Part shown: positions 28,101-43,100 of the stretch, in pieces | How the letters are laid out: each line of letters begins with the position of its first letter | Numbering within the stretch: the stretch's first letter is position 1 | Source of the DNA: Lagopus muta | Lineage: Eukaryota; Chordata; Aves; Galliformes; Phasianidae | Assembly (NCBI RefSeq): GCF_023343835.1 | Contig: NC_064443.1 | Coordinates: 16,379,501 to 16,443,500 of the forward strand | DNA length: 64,000 nt | Direction: 5' to 3' | Translations under genes and position numbers: made by a program | The notes under the pieces: generated by a model | Seen by the model: the letters and a program-made list of their open reading frames with translations, nothing else | What the model was told of the DNA's origin: nothing | The model's database searches: none

Positions 28101-31100
28101 AATTCCTGGAAAATTTCCAGGGGCCCCAGCAGTTTCACCTCCAGTTGAGTACAGGAAACATACAGTTACCAGTAATGAAGCAGTACATGCCTAACACTAA
28201 GCATGTATTCAAAGAAGGTATTTTAAACCAGCATGGGCTCCATTGTTTTCTTCTGAAGGGATACAGAAGAACATGCATTTAACTGCCTGCCTAGACAGCA
28301 ACTCTGGGGAAGCTGCTCAGCCCTGCACTTGGCTGTGGCACAGCCAGCAGATATCACACAGCCACTCTATAAGAGAGCACATACATAGAACAGTGGACAA
28401 AGAAAGCACTGGAGGAAGACATCAGGCCATGTAAGGGAACACAGCACGAGTCAGTGGGCAAACTGCTCTGACATCTACAAAGGATGCAAGGGGTCACAGG
28501 CAAAACTCTCCTCCAGAAGGGAAAGAGTTCTGCAGTAAACCTGCATTTGATTCCCTTGCTCTCAGCAGCCCATATGCAGCTGTGAGACCACAACTGGTTT
28601 CCTCAAAGATCATTTTTGCTTCATCTCCTGTAGGAGACCAGAGACCTGTATGTACCAGAGTGAAGTGCAAAAGATGGAGAAAAGCTCAGATTAGCAATAC
28701 ACATTTGGTTCTAAATTCACCTTGGACATGCCACCATATGTATCACAGTGGTTTGTAAAATCTCTGACCTACAGAAAGAAAGAGGCATGCAAACCAGACA
28801 AATTAAATTTAATTTTATTATGGAAATGAAAGTAATAACAGAAGTGACAGCAGGGCAGATGATAAGCTCACTTAGCAGGGCGATCAAATGAAGTGATGAC
28901 ATGTCATTATGACCTCAGGGGTTAAAGATGCAATTTTCCATCTGGTTGCATCTGGCTTTTCAACATAAATGTTGACACCACCTGCTGAGACTTTCTACAA
29001 GCTGCCTCCATAGGTCTTTGCATAGCTTTTGTTACCCAGGTTAATATTTACTCTTCCCTTTCTTCTGATTTGGCTGAGCAACAGGCTCCCTTTTTTCAAA
29101 CCCCAACAAACAGTAAAACAATTTTACAGCGCATTTTACACAATAGATAAAATATTAACTTAACAAGCAACTCAAAGAGATGCTTCCAGCCCCTGCAATT
29201 CCATGATTCTGTGATCCTAAACAGCAGGTAGAACCAGGTTTAAGACTGCAAACTAGAGGATGAAACTTCACCAGCCCATATCTTTCTTCAACTAATACTT
29301 TCAGGAATCTTCTTTTTCTTAGTAACAGGTACCTGAATAAAAGTCAGCTTATCTGGATAAATCCCTGAAGAATTAGACTGTACTCACCATATCCAATTGA
29401 TTATCAGCCACCTGCATTTGTTTTTACTCAGCAGCTTGATTGTTTCCAATTCCAGACACACTGTGCTTAAAATAAATCATCTTCTGCCAGTCCAGTGACA
29501 CATTCACTTATTCATCTAATTAAGCCACAGCCAAACAATGATCTCAAACCAAATTTGTAATCAGCTATTGGCAGACTGCTGGCCATAAGGTTTTGTTCCC
29601 ACACTGGAATTTAAAAGCTAGTAACCACCAGTGGCATCCCATTGCTGTTAATTTACCATGAAATAAGGCCATTCTCTTACTATCATTTGACATACCCTTT
29701 ACATTTTTTGCCTGAGACAAGCTTTGTTCCTAAAACTGTGTCTCCCAGAGTTCTCTCCACCAATACAGGTGAGCTAAAAACATTGCTTTCAGCTGTTTAT
29801 AAAGTGCCCAGATTCTCCCTTATGAACAACCCACAATCCATTTCAACTATAAGCAAAGAGGCCCCAATCTCTTTGGGAAGAAAGGAGCCCTTCACAGATC
29901 TTTGAAGAGTGACCTGGGACTAAGATATGAATGGAGAAGATGGAGACTAAGAAAGTTAATGAAGCTTGCATGGGGTAAAGAACAGCTAAGAAACAAATCA
30001 GAGAAAGTATCCAGACTGAATGGACACAAGTAATTTCATCAAAAGACCATAAAGATTTCATTATGTCCCACTCCCAAAACTTCCCTCTAGAGGATGAAAT
30101 AAGCTTCCTTCCCTGGACAGTGTGCTGCTCACCTTAGGCAACTGGAAGCATGAAACCTTTGCTCTCACCAGACCAATCATTTTTTGAATAAAAAAGTCCC
30201 ATTAACATGTGTAAGAAGGCATCCCTGTTCACTTAGAACATGCTTAACTTCAAGCTTGTTTGCTTCACTGATAAACTGAACAAGAATGACTTAAGCACAT
30301 GCTTAAATGCTTTCCCAATTCAGATCCTAAAAATAGACAATGATTTCTACAGTTCCTCTTTTCTCTTGTTCTCCTAATGACAGACAACTATTGTGCCATG
30401 TCATTATGACAAAAAGATAACTTAATTGCCCTCATTCCAGAAGCTGTCAGTTCTGCTTAACTGGTACATAATGTATTTGTCTGGAGTAAATGTGTTAATG
30501 CATCAGTCACTTATATCTAGCATACATTTTCTGCTGTATTTAAAAAAAAATTGGTTTTTATGGCTGACTTCCAAGACATTATATTCACTGATACACATAG
30601 CAGTGATATTGCTGTTCTGCAACTCATTTATTTAAGATGCATTAAATAACTTTCTCCTGAATTTATTTTTCAAGACAACTTCAACCTGAACACGAATTTT
30701 CTCAGAAGCTTTTCTTTCCCAAACCATCAATATCAACAAAAATTCATATCTTATGTAAAAATACAACTCCAGATGCCACTACATAAAAAAGGCCCTCATG
30801 TTTTCTCCCATGCTGTAAGAATACATGGATAATCAACATCACCACATGTTAGGACCAAACACACTTCCATTTATGACACACCACTTCCTTCGGTTTTACT
30901 GATACTTGTCCATAGATGCAACATGCTAAAAACCTTTCCCTCACCAATAACAGCTTCAGAACTTACTTGACTCTTTGAATCCAGATGCAGTAGTCTGTAA
31001 TGAAGAGATCATTAAGGATGTAGGCAGGGTCACTCTCCCTAAAAATCCTGTGAATGTCCAGCAAACATTTCAAAACTGCAGCTCTTCCTGGAAATAGATT

Positions 31101-34100
31101 TTCATTAGATAGTTTTTAAAAATCATCTTCCTCCCCTCTCAGGCATTAGTAATTTTGCTATCTGCATCCACATAACATGAAGTGGACCCAGAGTCTCAGA
31201 ACAGCAGTCAGATACTGTGCCCCTCAGCATCCACACCCATGTGGACACAGAGCCTGACTTCAGCAGGCATCTCTGCAAGACTCCAGCCTGCAGGCTCAGC
31301 CATGCCAGTACTTCTCCACAGCTGAAGCAGCCTGCTCCTACAGCCTCCCCTTTCCTCTTCTCTGCACCATGCTGCCCCAAGCTTCAGCACAGCCATACAG
31401 ATTAGGCTATAAAGTAACTCACAGAGTTACACCCCATCATTCCCTTGCTGAAAAAACAAATATAATTTGACTTGGTGTACGCAAACATCAGTCTTAAAAA
31501 AGGAAAGGTTGCCAACACAGCCCACTGCACAATGCAGTACCCAGCACCACAGCAATCACATAAGCCAAGGTAAGTGACACCATTGCTAGCATCCAACCAT
31601 GGTTCTAAATCAAGCAGAACTTCCACTCTTTAGAGAAAGAGTAATTTGGCCAACTGTGCCTCCAGAAAAAAAAATCCATTTCAGGCTCAAAGAAGTGCCA
31701 CTTAACATAAAGGTGATAAATGATTTCAAAAACACAAAACTTGAACATTATCTTATGCCAGAGACAGAAGTCCTTCTGCAGTCAGTTCTTCTCTATAGGC
31801 AATGAATCATTGTGAAGAGAACTGAGTAATGTAACTCTCAATTAGCTGGAATCGCCTACCTTAGCTTGAATGTAGCTAAGGGGTTAAGTGCTGGAACACT
31901 AAAAAAAAGTTCCCTGCTTAATGAGGGGAAAAAGAAAAACATTCAAATGAAAATAACCACTACTGCAAATGGAATCTAATAACCTCCTCCCAAGAGACAG
32001 GCTCCTCCTAGGCTATGAAACCTCAACATGGATGAAATTACATTTTACAGAATATATACAAAAAAAGAGATCAGAACTCCCCCTGCTGTCTGAGCACAAA
32101 GTTTGTTTTTTTTTTTGTTGTTCAGCACATCCAGGCTGAAAAATATTGACAGAGAATGAAAGTGAAAAGAGACACACAAGATGGCAGGGTAGAGAAAAGA
32201 CCTGCAAAGCATAAAGCAAACAGAACTGAAATAGTAACACTGGTCTGGAACAGAAACAACTGATGGAAAGTTAGGATAGAATGCAAAAGAAAGAATCCCA
32301 AGTATAAGTGATGAACTTGAGATTCTATCACCTTCAATGCTTGTCAAGCCAGGCTTGTCAAACTCAACTATTTTGACTACAGTGAAGTACGCTCTTTTAA
32401 GAAGAAATTATATGTGGAATTAAGATTTTGCTAAACTTTTTGGTTCTAGCTGTCAAGCTGCCAGCCTGAATCATTTACAACATCCACTACATTTACTCAT
32501 CTGCCATGTAACAATGTAAATTAGTGACTATGACACTAAGTCTCAACAAGTCTTCCTTCATAAATCAGGATTTTAGATGATATTCATGGGCCTTAATAGG
32601 TCTGTCATTGGAGGAGTTGCAGTTCTAGCCAAACTCAGCTCCTTCCTGCTTAACACAGACACTCTAGTTTTCATTGAAGACCTTTCTCCTAAAGCTTCAC
32701 AAAACACAGCTGGACTACATCTAATTAAGATACTAGCTCTGATCAGAGCTTTTCCCAAGGTTGAGATCATAGAATGGTTTGGTTTGGAAGGGACTTCTAA
32801 GACCATCTAGTTCCAGCCCCCTGCTGTAGGCAGGAACACCTCCTCTAGACAAGGTTTCTCCAAGTCCCATCCAGCCTAGCCCTAAAACCTTGATATTCAT
32901 AACACTTCAACTCTCTGGAATGAACTCAGACCACAACTGCATCCACTGCACAGTAAACAAGTGGCTTCACAGGCTCTTTCCTGGTAAGTACACCAATTTT
33001 ATTATCTCCCAAACCCCAAAAACAGAAAACGTTCAGGCCATCAAGTTCTGGAGAAAAGTGGCCCAAAAGTTACAAAGATTTTTTTTTTTAAAGAACACAA
33101 ACTTACCCAGCTGCAGTATCATGACTGCATCATTGAAGGCACGCGTCACCAATCCAAAGTGTCTGTACAGTGGATAGCACACCACCCTTCTCCCAAAAGA
33201 TACCAGGACATCATGAATGCTAGTGAAACACTGTTAGTGGAAAAATCTCAATTAGTTTGTGTATCTTTCAACACAGAGAACTACTTTTTCTTTAGATAAA
33301 AAGTCATAGCAGAATAAACAAAAAAAGCACAGTTTTAGGCATTATGCATCTGAAATCTGTACTTTGAAAATCAACATACTAAAAATAGGAGTAAGATACA
33401 TTTAGCTTGCATGGCAAGATAACAGAAGTTCTATACATTTTGGTGGTTTTGTATTAAAAATAGAATTGAGGGAACATTAAACATCTAACCTAAGCCTTTG
33501 CCATTCTTTAAATTAAAGCAATAAATTACATCTGCCTCACATTACTATGTATATAAAGGGAAGCTATAAAAAGCCTTTTAAGAATATAGAAAAATTAAAA
33601 CCACATGATATTAACAAAATACATGTGTACATATAAGATCCCTAAAAACGATACAAGAATCTGCCTCATGAAGATTACAGATATTTAAGACAGGATAAAC
33701 ATCTGCCCAGGGAAAGCAGCTCACTGCCCTCCTCTACAAGTGAGGAAGATTCCTAATTTACTCAGACCAGACAAATTAGTGAGTTATTACACACTCTTAA
33801 GGCAGTGGTTTCTTTTCATTTTCAAAAGACAAAATACTCCATTTACGAGCTCAAATAAAAATACTTATTGCATCTTGAGCTCACCATTTATTAAAATAAA
33901 AATGCCTTGTTGTCAGTGAGCACTTTTTTGCATTCTATCACTACATACCTCAACCCAATTTTCATTTTAACAGATCACCAATAAGGACTTCAATCATTTC
34001 TATTTTGTTATTTAATATTTAGAGCCTAAGGTGTGTATGTGTATGGCAGTCAGTTCCAACAGCCCATAGCTGAGGCAATCTTGTTTACAGATTGATGCAA

Positions 34101-37100
34101 ACACCCGCCTCTACATGGTTAGTGGAACAGATATAGATATTAACAGCTTGGTGCCAGGAGACTGCATTTGCTGGGTGTGAAGTATACTGTTGGCACAGGC
34201 TGTGCCAAGAACTGCTACATTACTGAAGGAGATCTGTGTGCACTCATCCTCTGTGCTAGGACACAGAACTGAGGAAATCCAGGAGTTCGGGGAATGGCTG
34301 CACTTCAAGTGTACTCTGACTGCAGAACACAGCTACACAAATGAACACTGTTACATCAGCAGTCAGCAGAGCGCATTCTTATTACCAGATGTTACATCTC
34401 CCACTCCTAGAAATGATTGTGGGACTGAACCCAAATGCCCTGGCAGAAATCTCACATTTGCTCCTGCAAACTGAGAACCTGGCTTGGTAATATCAGGGAT
34501 GAGGGACGAACAGGCCCTTATAGCTTGCTGCCCACATGAGAAGTAATGGCCTGCTGGCCAAGTTATGCCCTGTAAGAACATTTCCTATCACTGGGTTTGC
34601 AGATGCTTCTGGGCTTCCCAGCTGCTCTCCAGCACAACCTGAAGCCAAGCAGTGGAACAGAGATGCCAGAAGCCACCTCATTTGCAGCCAAGAGGAGCAA
34701 GCTAGAAGCACAGACCAATGAACTAAGAAGGTTGAAGAAAAATGCAGCAGCAAAACTCTCAGAAGTGGCCAATAAACTGCTTAACTGTGGCCTGCCAAGA
34801 GAGCAGGCCTTGTAGGACAAAAGAAATCACAACCCCTGCTTTTTACACCTTCTCCATCTTAACACGCAGCACTGCTTTAGCCAGCTAAAAGGGAAGAGAT
34901 CTACAACTTCTGATCAAGGAGCTACAAGGCTCATTTTCTTGCCTTAAGTAGAGAGATGCACACATGGCCAAAAAACAAAAGACACACCAAATACAAGGCA
35001 CAAAATATATTTTTTAAACTTACCTCCAGCCAGCACAATGTTGCACTCAGTTTCCTGACATTCCAAGATGATTCAACCTGATTTAAGCAGAGAGCATAAC
35101 ATAAGTATTATCTAATTCCATATTCAAGACCACTGGCAAATTACTTAAGATAAAGTTCTGGCAGCAATTTAAGAACCTTTGTGAATGTAAAGGAGTAATT
35201 ATATTGCGTGCACTGAAATGGTCACAGGACACTATTAAAAATTGTATTGCAATGCAGATGTTAAGTGAAAAGGTTTCTATATTGGGAATATCTAGCTCAT
35301 GCACAAAGCCTTTAAAACACAACTATTCTTTGATTGGTGCAGCATTTTAGGGGAATTCTGTCCCTTTTTAGCAAGCGCAGAAGCTTAAATCTGTCCAATA
35401 CATCAAAACAGCTCAAGCTAAAATGCCTTGCTTTGTAAAAACAGCTCAAGACTTCTGGCTTTCAGAGAGGATCCTAAAGCCAGCAGTAAACAAAGTGTCA
35501 TTATTCTTAAAGGGTGACAGATTCATAATATCTCTGTGGTAGCGTGGTCTGGTGGGATGATTAAAGCTAAGAGCCAGGAAGCCTAGATCCATAATCCTGG
35601 CTCTAGTGAAGATTTGTGTGGCCTCAATGTCTTGGTTCTCCTGTTAAATAGAAGCCAAAGAAAGACAATGTGTTTTCCACACATATCATACACAGCTCTT
35701 GCAAAAAGCATCAAGATTGGTATGAGTTCCTCACTCATTTGCAGTATTGTGCATTCTATTTTTTTATATTACTTACATTTTTGTCTCCTTCATTGACACA
35801 GATTTCATAGCAATATGCCAGAAGGATATCAATTAAACCAAGATACACATGATGACGACTTCTTCTATCCAGAAGATAGGACTTATTTGTGAACTTCCTC
35901 AGCTGTTCTCTCTCTTCCTCAGAGAAGATCACTACAAAAAGTAAAAGGATAATTGATTATGAATTTAAAGCTGACACTTTCATTTTAAAAGGTGATCATA
36001 CTACTTTGATAGTCTCTTTAAGCAGCAGCATTACTAATCACAAGTCATTTATCACTCAAAAGAGTCTAAATCGTTCTTACTTTCATTATTAAATTCTGTA
36101 ATAGTCTTTTCAAAGTGAAGTTCCAGCCTGCCAAGCACTGTGTGTAACACCAGCAACCACAAAGCTCTCTGAAAGCACCAAGGATTTACATGGGTGCACG
36201 AATGTCTTGCAGAGACAAATACACAACTGAGACCTCAGGAAACTACTTCAAGTCCACAGTGTACGAGAAAGACAGGAGAGCAAGAACAAATGCATTTGTT
36301 ATTTCAGAGGACTAAGAACTACAGAAACAGAGGGATGAAAAAGAAATATACAGTTCTTTGTATTCTTAAACCTCATTAATTTTGCCTTGAGACTTAGGAG
36401 CTTCATTTACACTGTTTGCTTAAATCTTTCTGACATCTAAAGGAGAGCAAAAAAAAAAAAAAAAAAATCAAAATCCTGTGCCTACTGATGTCAGTACAAA
36501 CAGCAGCTCCTTCCAAAGAGCTGTGGTTTACAGTGCCAGCGACCATCACATCTGGTTTATGTTCAGCATACCCCTTTCAGTTCAAAACAGCTGCACTGAG
36601 CCAAACCAACGAACCGTCTCACCCAGTACCTTCTTTGTGTTTCAGAAGGAGGAAAACACCACCACTACCACAGCTGTCATGCAGTGATAATGCATCACAG
36701 TAGTTCTCCAGGGAGCTGTGGTATGGGCATGAAGAGCTGAGAGAGAACACTGAAGGGTAAAGCTCCTAAAGAGTACTCCAAGCACTTCAGAGCGGATGGC
36801 AGAATTACCTTAAAATAACAGCAGAGATTAAGTAGATAACTGACTAAAAGCCATCTCCACACAAACCTGAAGTAAATCAAGTAGTCATTCAGAAAATTAA
36901 AGCAGCCAGAAGCCTGAGCTAAGAGGTCTCCATCCAGGGCAGCACAGAGCACAGGCATTACAGTCAGTAAGCTCTGATCTCCTGAGTCTCAGAGATGTAG
37001 CAGGCCCATCTTGGTCAGCCACAAAGTGACAAAGCACCATGATACAGCATGTCAGCAGATACTCTGCTGCACTGCAAAGTCCCACTCCTTCACATGAGCA

Positions 37101-40100
37101 AGCACCAGCAACACCAGAACCTACCCCTGCTGTACCTAGCTAAACCAGACAGCCAAGCTGCTGCTTCCATCCCTTGCTCATCATCCTTAGGATAGGGAGC
37201 ACAACACAAATGTGCTTAGAGGTGTTTGTCCTCAAACCACTGCACACAACCCATGCTCTCAGGGATGCAAGGTTGCCTCTATCCCAGGAGCTGTCTGAGG
37301 CTCCTCCTTTTATGACTTTTGAAACAAACCCCTCTGATGCCAAAGGCACATACATATGTGCACACCTCATCTCAAAGCATCAAATTACAAATTAGGAAAA
37401 ACAGTTTCGAGCGTTTCTCCTTTATGAACTTTCTTATTGTTTCTATCAGCTTCATAGCCATGAAATACTTGATTTAAATTCCTGCAGAAACTTCTTTACG
37501 AGCTGAACATTTCCCTGGAGTCAAGCCAGCTTCCATTTATTTACAGGCTCCCACAAAAAACTTCCCACTTTTATGTCATCTAAAGAAAGCTGATCTCTTC
37601 CATTTGCTACAATCAAATACAAAATGGCAATTTAGCAAAGCTATGCTAATTCTGAGTTTTTTCATTAATGCAACGCAGTTCAGTATCATCCCCTAAATCA
37701 CCAATACAGAGCATAAATCTGCATTGTACCAGAGAATTTCTTGGTAGGTTCTTCAAGCATGCTGATTGCTGACTGCTCAGCAAGTCAACTCTGTATTAAA
37801 GCTCTCCATACAGCTATATGTGCAATGTTGGAGCATATCTGAAAAAAAAAAATCAGAAGAACATTGCATAAACCCACTTTGTAAGTGGCTGCAGAGGGGC
37901 ATAAGGAAGCATCACATCGGGGCCTGATAGGTAGAAAGAGGTGCAACTGGGAATAAAAAACTATCTTCAATCACAGCAAGCTTTCCACTGGAAACCCCTT
38001 CTTGGGCAAGCACACCATTCATCACTAAAATGCAAACAGTGCTTTCACCCTGAAGGGGAACAAAATGAGGTGAAACCAAAGCTAAAGAGGAAAAAGAAAT
38101 CCTAAATAAAAACTAGCCAGAAGTCTGTAAGCAAAGGCTGCTACCCACAGTCACAAAGCTTAAGATCACTTTCAATGACTCTCTTCAACAGCTCTTTGCT
38201 GCCCGTGATCTCCGTAAAACCAGACCTTAAGTGGTTTTTGTAGTGTTTCTGTAGTGGAGAAACACAGCTGTGAATGCCCTGCCTCTACACAGCTTGCTGC
38301 ACTGCACAGAGCTTCACAACAGTAGAGCAGTTTCTTACAGAGGAACCAAGTAACTCCTCCTTAGCAGGAGCACCTATCGCAGACAACAGGACTTCTGGTG
38401 AATGCAGAGCACTTACCCAGGGCTCTCATGGCTCCAGTTCAACTCAAACTGCTTTCTGCAGTTAACAGTCAAGATGTACACATACCAGGAATGCAACTAC
38501 TGTTCTTCTCCACATATCATACCATTATGTTCAGAATTGGATAAGCCACTGAGAACCCACATAGCACTGCTCTTAATCAGTGTCTTTCAGGTGGAAGTTA
38601 GTCTCATAGATGCTCATCAAAATCAACCCGTGTGATAACAATCATCAGTTAAGAAACAGCCCAGTGCTGAGAGCAAAGACATGTTTAAATGTTTTACTAT
38701 CAAATCTGCAACACAATGGAAAGCACAGCAACGACAGCAGAGCAGCAAGGTCCAAGGCTGCAGCAAGTGAGGATTTACTTAAACACAACAGCCGAGGGCA
38801 CAGAAATAAAGGAAAGCATCTGCTTACCTTCAGAAGGCCTCAGGCACACAGGGACCTCCAGCAAAATCCCCTTGCCTCCACTGCCAACCCTTAAATGAGG
38901 TCTGGGAAGGGGGGCATCCTGGCTCCATCCCTTCCATCACTCAGGTACATTGCATGCAGCTGAGCTCCCCTGGGTTGGCCCTGCCTTCCCACCAGGTGCT
39001 CAATCACTGTTTCAGGCCATAACTTGCACTCCATTACAAAAATCTTAGATTTCCTAAAATCTCTATTCCAGAGGAATACATACATGTGAACCACACTTAA
39101 GTAGAAAACACAGAAACTCAGTTTAGTGAATTTAATGAAATCCCTCTCATGAAAGAGCTTTTTCCCCTTTGAACACAAACTCTGAAGCACTGCAATGTAT
39201 ACAACTGGACCATAACAGCTGAAAACAAGTCTACTAGACAAGAGCAAAGATGTAAAATCAGACAACTCCCAAAGGTAAACGTGACAAGATGTTCGTTAGC
39301 TTACTGCAAAGCACCAGGTGTTCTTAAAATAAATCTCCAGGGAAAATAATTCAAGTTTACAAACAAAGATCTATCCATTCCTCAAAGATTGAGAAATAAA
39401 TTATCCAGGCCTGGAACTAATTATTAACATGTCAAAATCACCACCTACTTTGTTTTCACATTTCAAAAATAAAAGTGCATAGCAGGAGATTATCATAACA
39501 AGTAAAATCATAATTACTGCACTGCTATGTTAAGCCTGTATTTTGTACACTGGAATTACCAATGCTTTATCTAACAACACCTCCACAACAATTAAAGCAA
39601 TAATGTGAAAAGCAGCATCTGAAATCTTAAGTCTGCAGATTTTCTTAAGTTTGATTTTAAAATAATTTGTACATTTGTTGGTGCCTAAACCACACATCTT
39701 CCTGCAACAGCATAACTGCATGTTCATTCATGGATGTATAAAGGAATCATACAAATTAATATCATAAACTTACCATTAGACAATACTACCAAGATCACCC
39801 TTACTCACGATGTACTTTGTTTTCTTATTTTGTGTAAGCCATTCCTCACTGACAGAACCCAACTGTCAGTGAAGTACAACCTAATCTCTAAGCAAGGTGA
39901 GCAGGTCTGACACTCACAGGGTGTTTTGTTACAGTAGGGTGAAATTTTATAAAGATCACATCACCTAAATTCTAGATAAGGTTTGGGGTATTCAGCAATC
40001 AGTCCAATGTAACACATGCAGCTCAAGACTGCTGTGAAACTCACCACTCTAAATGTTAGGGGCACTCAGATGAAACATGCTCCCTAGAAGGAGCCAACTG

Positions 40101-43100
40101 AGTGCTCAGCCTCCTAGAACCACAGAAACTTTAGGTCAGAAAGGACATCTGAAAATCAGCTTGTCCAGCCGTCCAGCAGAAGCACAGCCTTGCTCATGGG
40201 GCCTGTCAGGCCAAGTGCTACATTCCATAACTTGCTCAAAGGAAACTTAACATTTAGAGCTCAGCAACTTTAAACTAAAATGCTGTGCCACAGTACTAAG
40301 ATCTTACATGAGTACTTTTCTGCTGGTCAGAAACTGGCAGCACCAGGTATAGGGGAAGATTAGCCAGTAGGAAGTACATAAACCAGGAATCAAGTCAGTT
40401 TTTGATTTTAATCAGTAGCAAACATGTTTCTTCCTCAAGCTCTTGCCAAGATATGAAAAGAAAATAGGCATCACTGCTCTGACTAGAAAGATGCTAAGGG
40501 ACTTCATTTAGGACAAGCAATCCAACACATCCCAGTGTTGGATGCTGCCTTAAATCATTGTAAACTTAAACCTGTGAGTAACAGAACAAAGAAAGCAGAT
40601 TTTCCTATTGATTTGTCCCTTGTGTTCCAACAGTTCACTTCCTGATTAGGTATGAAAGGTCACCAACTTCCTGCAGTGCTGACACACTGATAACATCTCT
40701 GTCCTTCAAGAATTCTGCAATATCTAGAAGATGGCAGGGAAGATTTAATGAAGGTACTTGTTCTGCTGTTTGTGGGGCCATTTTCACAGAACTTGAAGGA
40801 GGCAGATACTTGAGACCTCTAGAGCTCTTCTGCTGTGGGGATACTGCAAAGGCAGCACCAAGAGCAGCCTAAAGACTAAAGACAAAGACTAAACCTAGGC
40901 ACTCCTTACCGCATGAAGGCTTTGTTTTTTCCTCCTCCACATCCTTACGACAGATATAAACATAATCAGATGCAGTAGTCCTCTGGTTATTACAGAAATA
41001 AGTTTGACCTGACACTTAGCAGGTGAGTAATTAAACAGGCTCAAAGAATCACTACATGTCACTTCAATAACACATCTTACAACACACTGCAGTATGCAGC
41101 TCCTGTTTCGCACTTCATAGCTGAGCTCTAGTGTTCAAAGGCTTCTTACTCCAAGCACACACTACCACCAGCAACAGCCTCCTTACCCTTTCAGGCATGT
41201 AACAACCTTGGCTTAATACACTCAGATTTCTCCCCAGTTCTAAGGGATATAATGCAAGATTGCTCCAGCAATAAAGCGTAAAAACAAGAACACCTGGAAC
41301 CCACCCTATTCTTCATCAGATCCCAGAACAAACAGGCTGGGCCCCCTCTTGCCTTTATCTCCACATAAGGGCACTTCGAGTGGAACCTGTACTCCCTCTG
41401 ATGGCGATTTCTCTCACCACAACTCATTCGGGTTTAAGAACCACCAATGGTTTCAGGTCCTTACTTGCTGCTTGCCAGTCTGCTGCTACCATTCAAACAA
41501 TGTTATCAGAACTGAGGTCTAAGTTTAGGGGCATGGGAGGGCTTATGGAGATTGTTATTTTGCAACCCAAAGACAGATGGTCGCTCCTGTTAAATTTACT
41601 CAAGATCTCCAAAACCACACAAGGCTCTGCAACATGAAGGTCACACAAAGTTTTTTAGTCGACTTTATCACGGAAAGAAGTTGGTTTTAACAAATCATTT
41701 AGAGAAAAAGTAACCCTCTGCATAGCCCCAGTTTCTGTCTAACCTTCATCAGTAGGCTTGCCAGGCTTTTGTGCACTTTCTCTATTGTTGCTGCTGCCCC
41801 AGAAGTCCAAAATCTGTACACGTGTTTTTCTTCAGAACTTTGATTTGGAATAAAAGGAATAGTCTTTATCAATAAAACCATCCAGCAGCTCTTCATTTTC
41901 TTAAATCCCTTGGCACAGACAAACATGATGAATATTTCACTTAAAGGAGTGAATGGATTAAAAACAAACAAAAGAACTCCTTGCTGTTCTGTTTTCAAGC
42001 CTCTAGTACCATTGTCCAACACTTCCTAAACTACATGATTATGGCAGATATAATTAATTTCTGGATTCAAAGACTGAAGAGATCAGAAATGAAGATCAGA
42101 TTACATTCACAGTAAAATACAAGGAACTTAAATTCCTTTGTTATACTCTCATAGGGAATGTGAAAGTGCAGGTATTATTAGTGGACTAATATCATATCTG
42201 TTACAGCACCTCTGCTAACCAGATTATTATTATCTACCTCAGAAAGTGTTTTCATACTGTAGAGGAAATGAGCAAAGGAGAATAAAAGAATGTGCATAGT
42301 AACTTAGCATACTCTCTGCAATCATTGTGTTCAGAAAGGTTATCTGTGCTCTGTTAACAGTACTGTTACAAGGTCATCCACTATGCCTGAAACCAACCCA
42401 TTTTTCCCTTGACAAAGCACTAGGAGCCATAAAAACAGCAGTACAATATAAGTACCATGAACATCTGTGACACTGTGTAAATGAAATGAAGTATTCTACA
42501 GACACTCATCAAATAGAGATAAAGGCTGATAACAGTTCAATCATCCACAGCTGATTGTCAAACTCACTGTCAAGTGTCTACACCATACTTATAAATGGGC
42601 ACAAATACCAGTTCAAACTACTATTCTTTTGAAAATACAACTAGGAAAGGAACAACCACTTAAAGTCTGGATTAAAAGAAAAAAGTGGAGAGTGGGACAA
42701 GAAGCAGGAACGTTTGTTGACTCATCTGTGAGCAGAAAGACAAATCTGATTTGTGTTCAGATGCCACGACTTGCCAATCCTGGCAGCTCCTCTGAAGTTA
42801 TGAGGCTCACAGCATACTCTTGAAAGGCACTTTCTTCCATAAAGATATGAAACTCTAAAATGGCCTCTAACAACAGCTCACTCCAAAACTTATTACAGAC
42901 ACCAAAGAGATCACACTACACCACAAACTAAATACTTCAGTATATAAATGTCCCTCAAAAAGCAGGATAGTAACAGGATACTTTTCTTCTAGACTCAAGA
43001 TTGTAGAGCAAAATCATACTTTTTTTCCTTGAAGAATGATAACCTAGAACATAACAAGGCTCCACAGCAACTATCATTCAGTAACAGATAAATATACAGT

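Larger units (their letters stand above)
13143..30966 (-). other. SHQ1: SHQ1 intron 11 (17.8 kb)
   Basis: The longest intron, between AAGTAAGT at 30966 and TATTAAAG at 13143. Contents: CR1 pieces (16,240; 27,956; 29,181), the L2-like relic (25,080), a poly-A run, and an AT-rich block with several TAATTA motifs near 17,000-17,250. No nested gene or RNA gene was recognised. Confidence 0.85.

Noticed and set aside
41191..42022. Several open frames of 78-107 codons in SHQ1 intron 7
   Set aside because: Checked for LINE or retroviral motifs by eye and found none; frames lie on both strands with no order.
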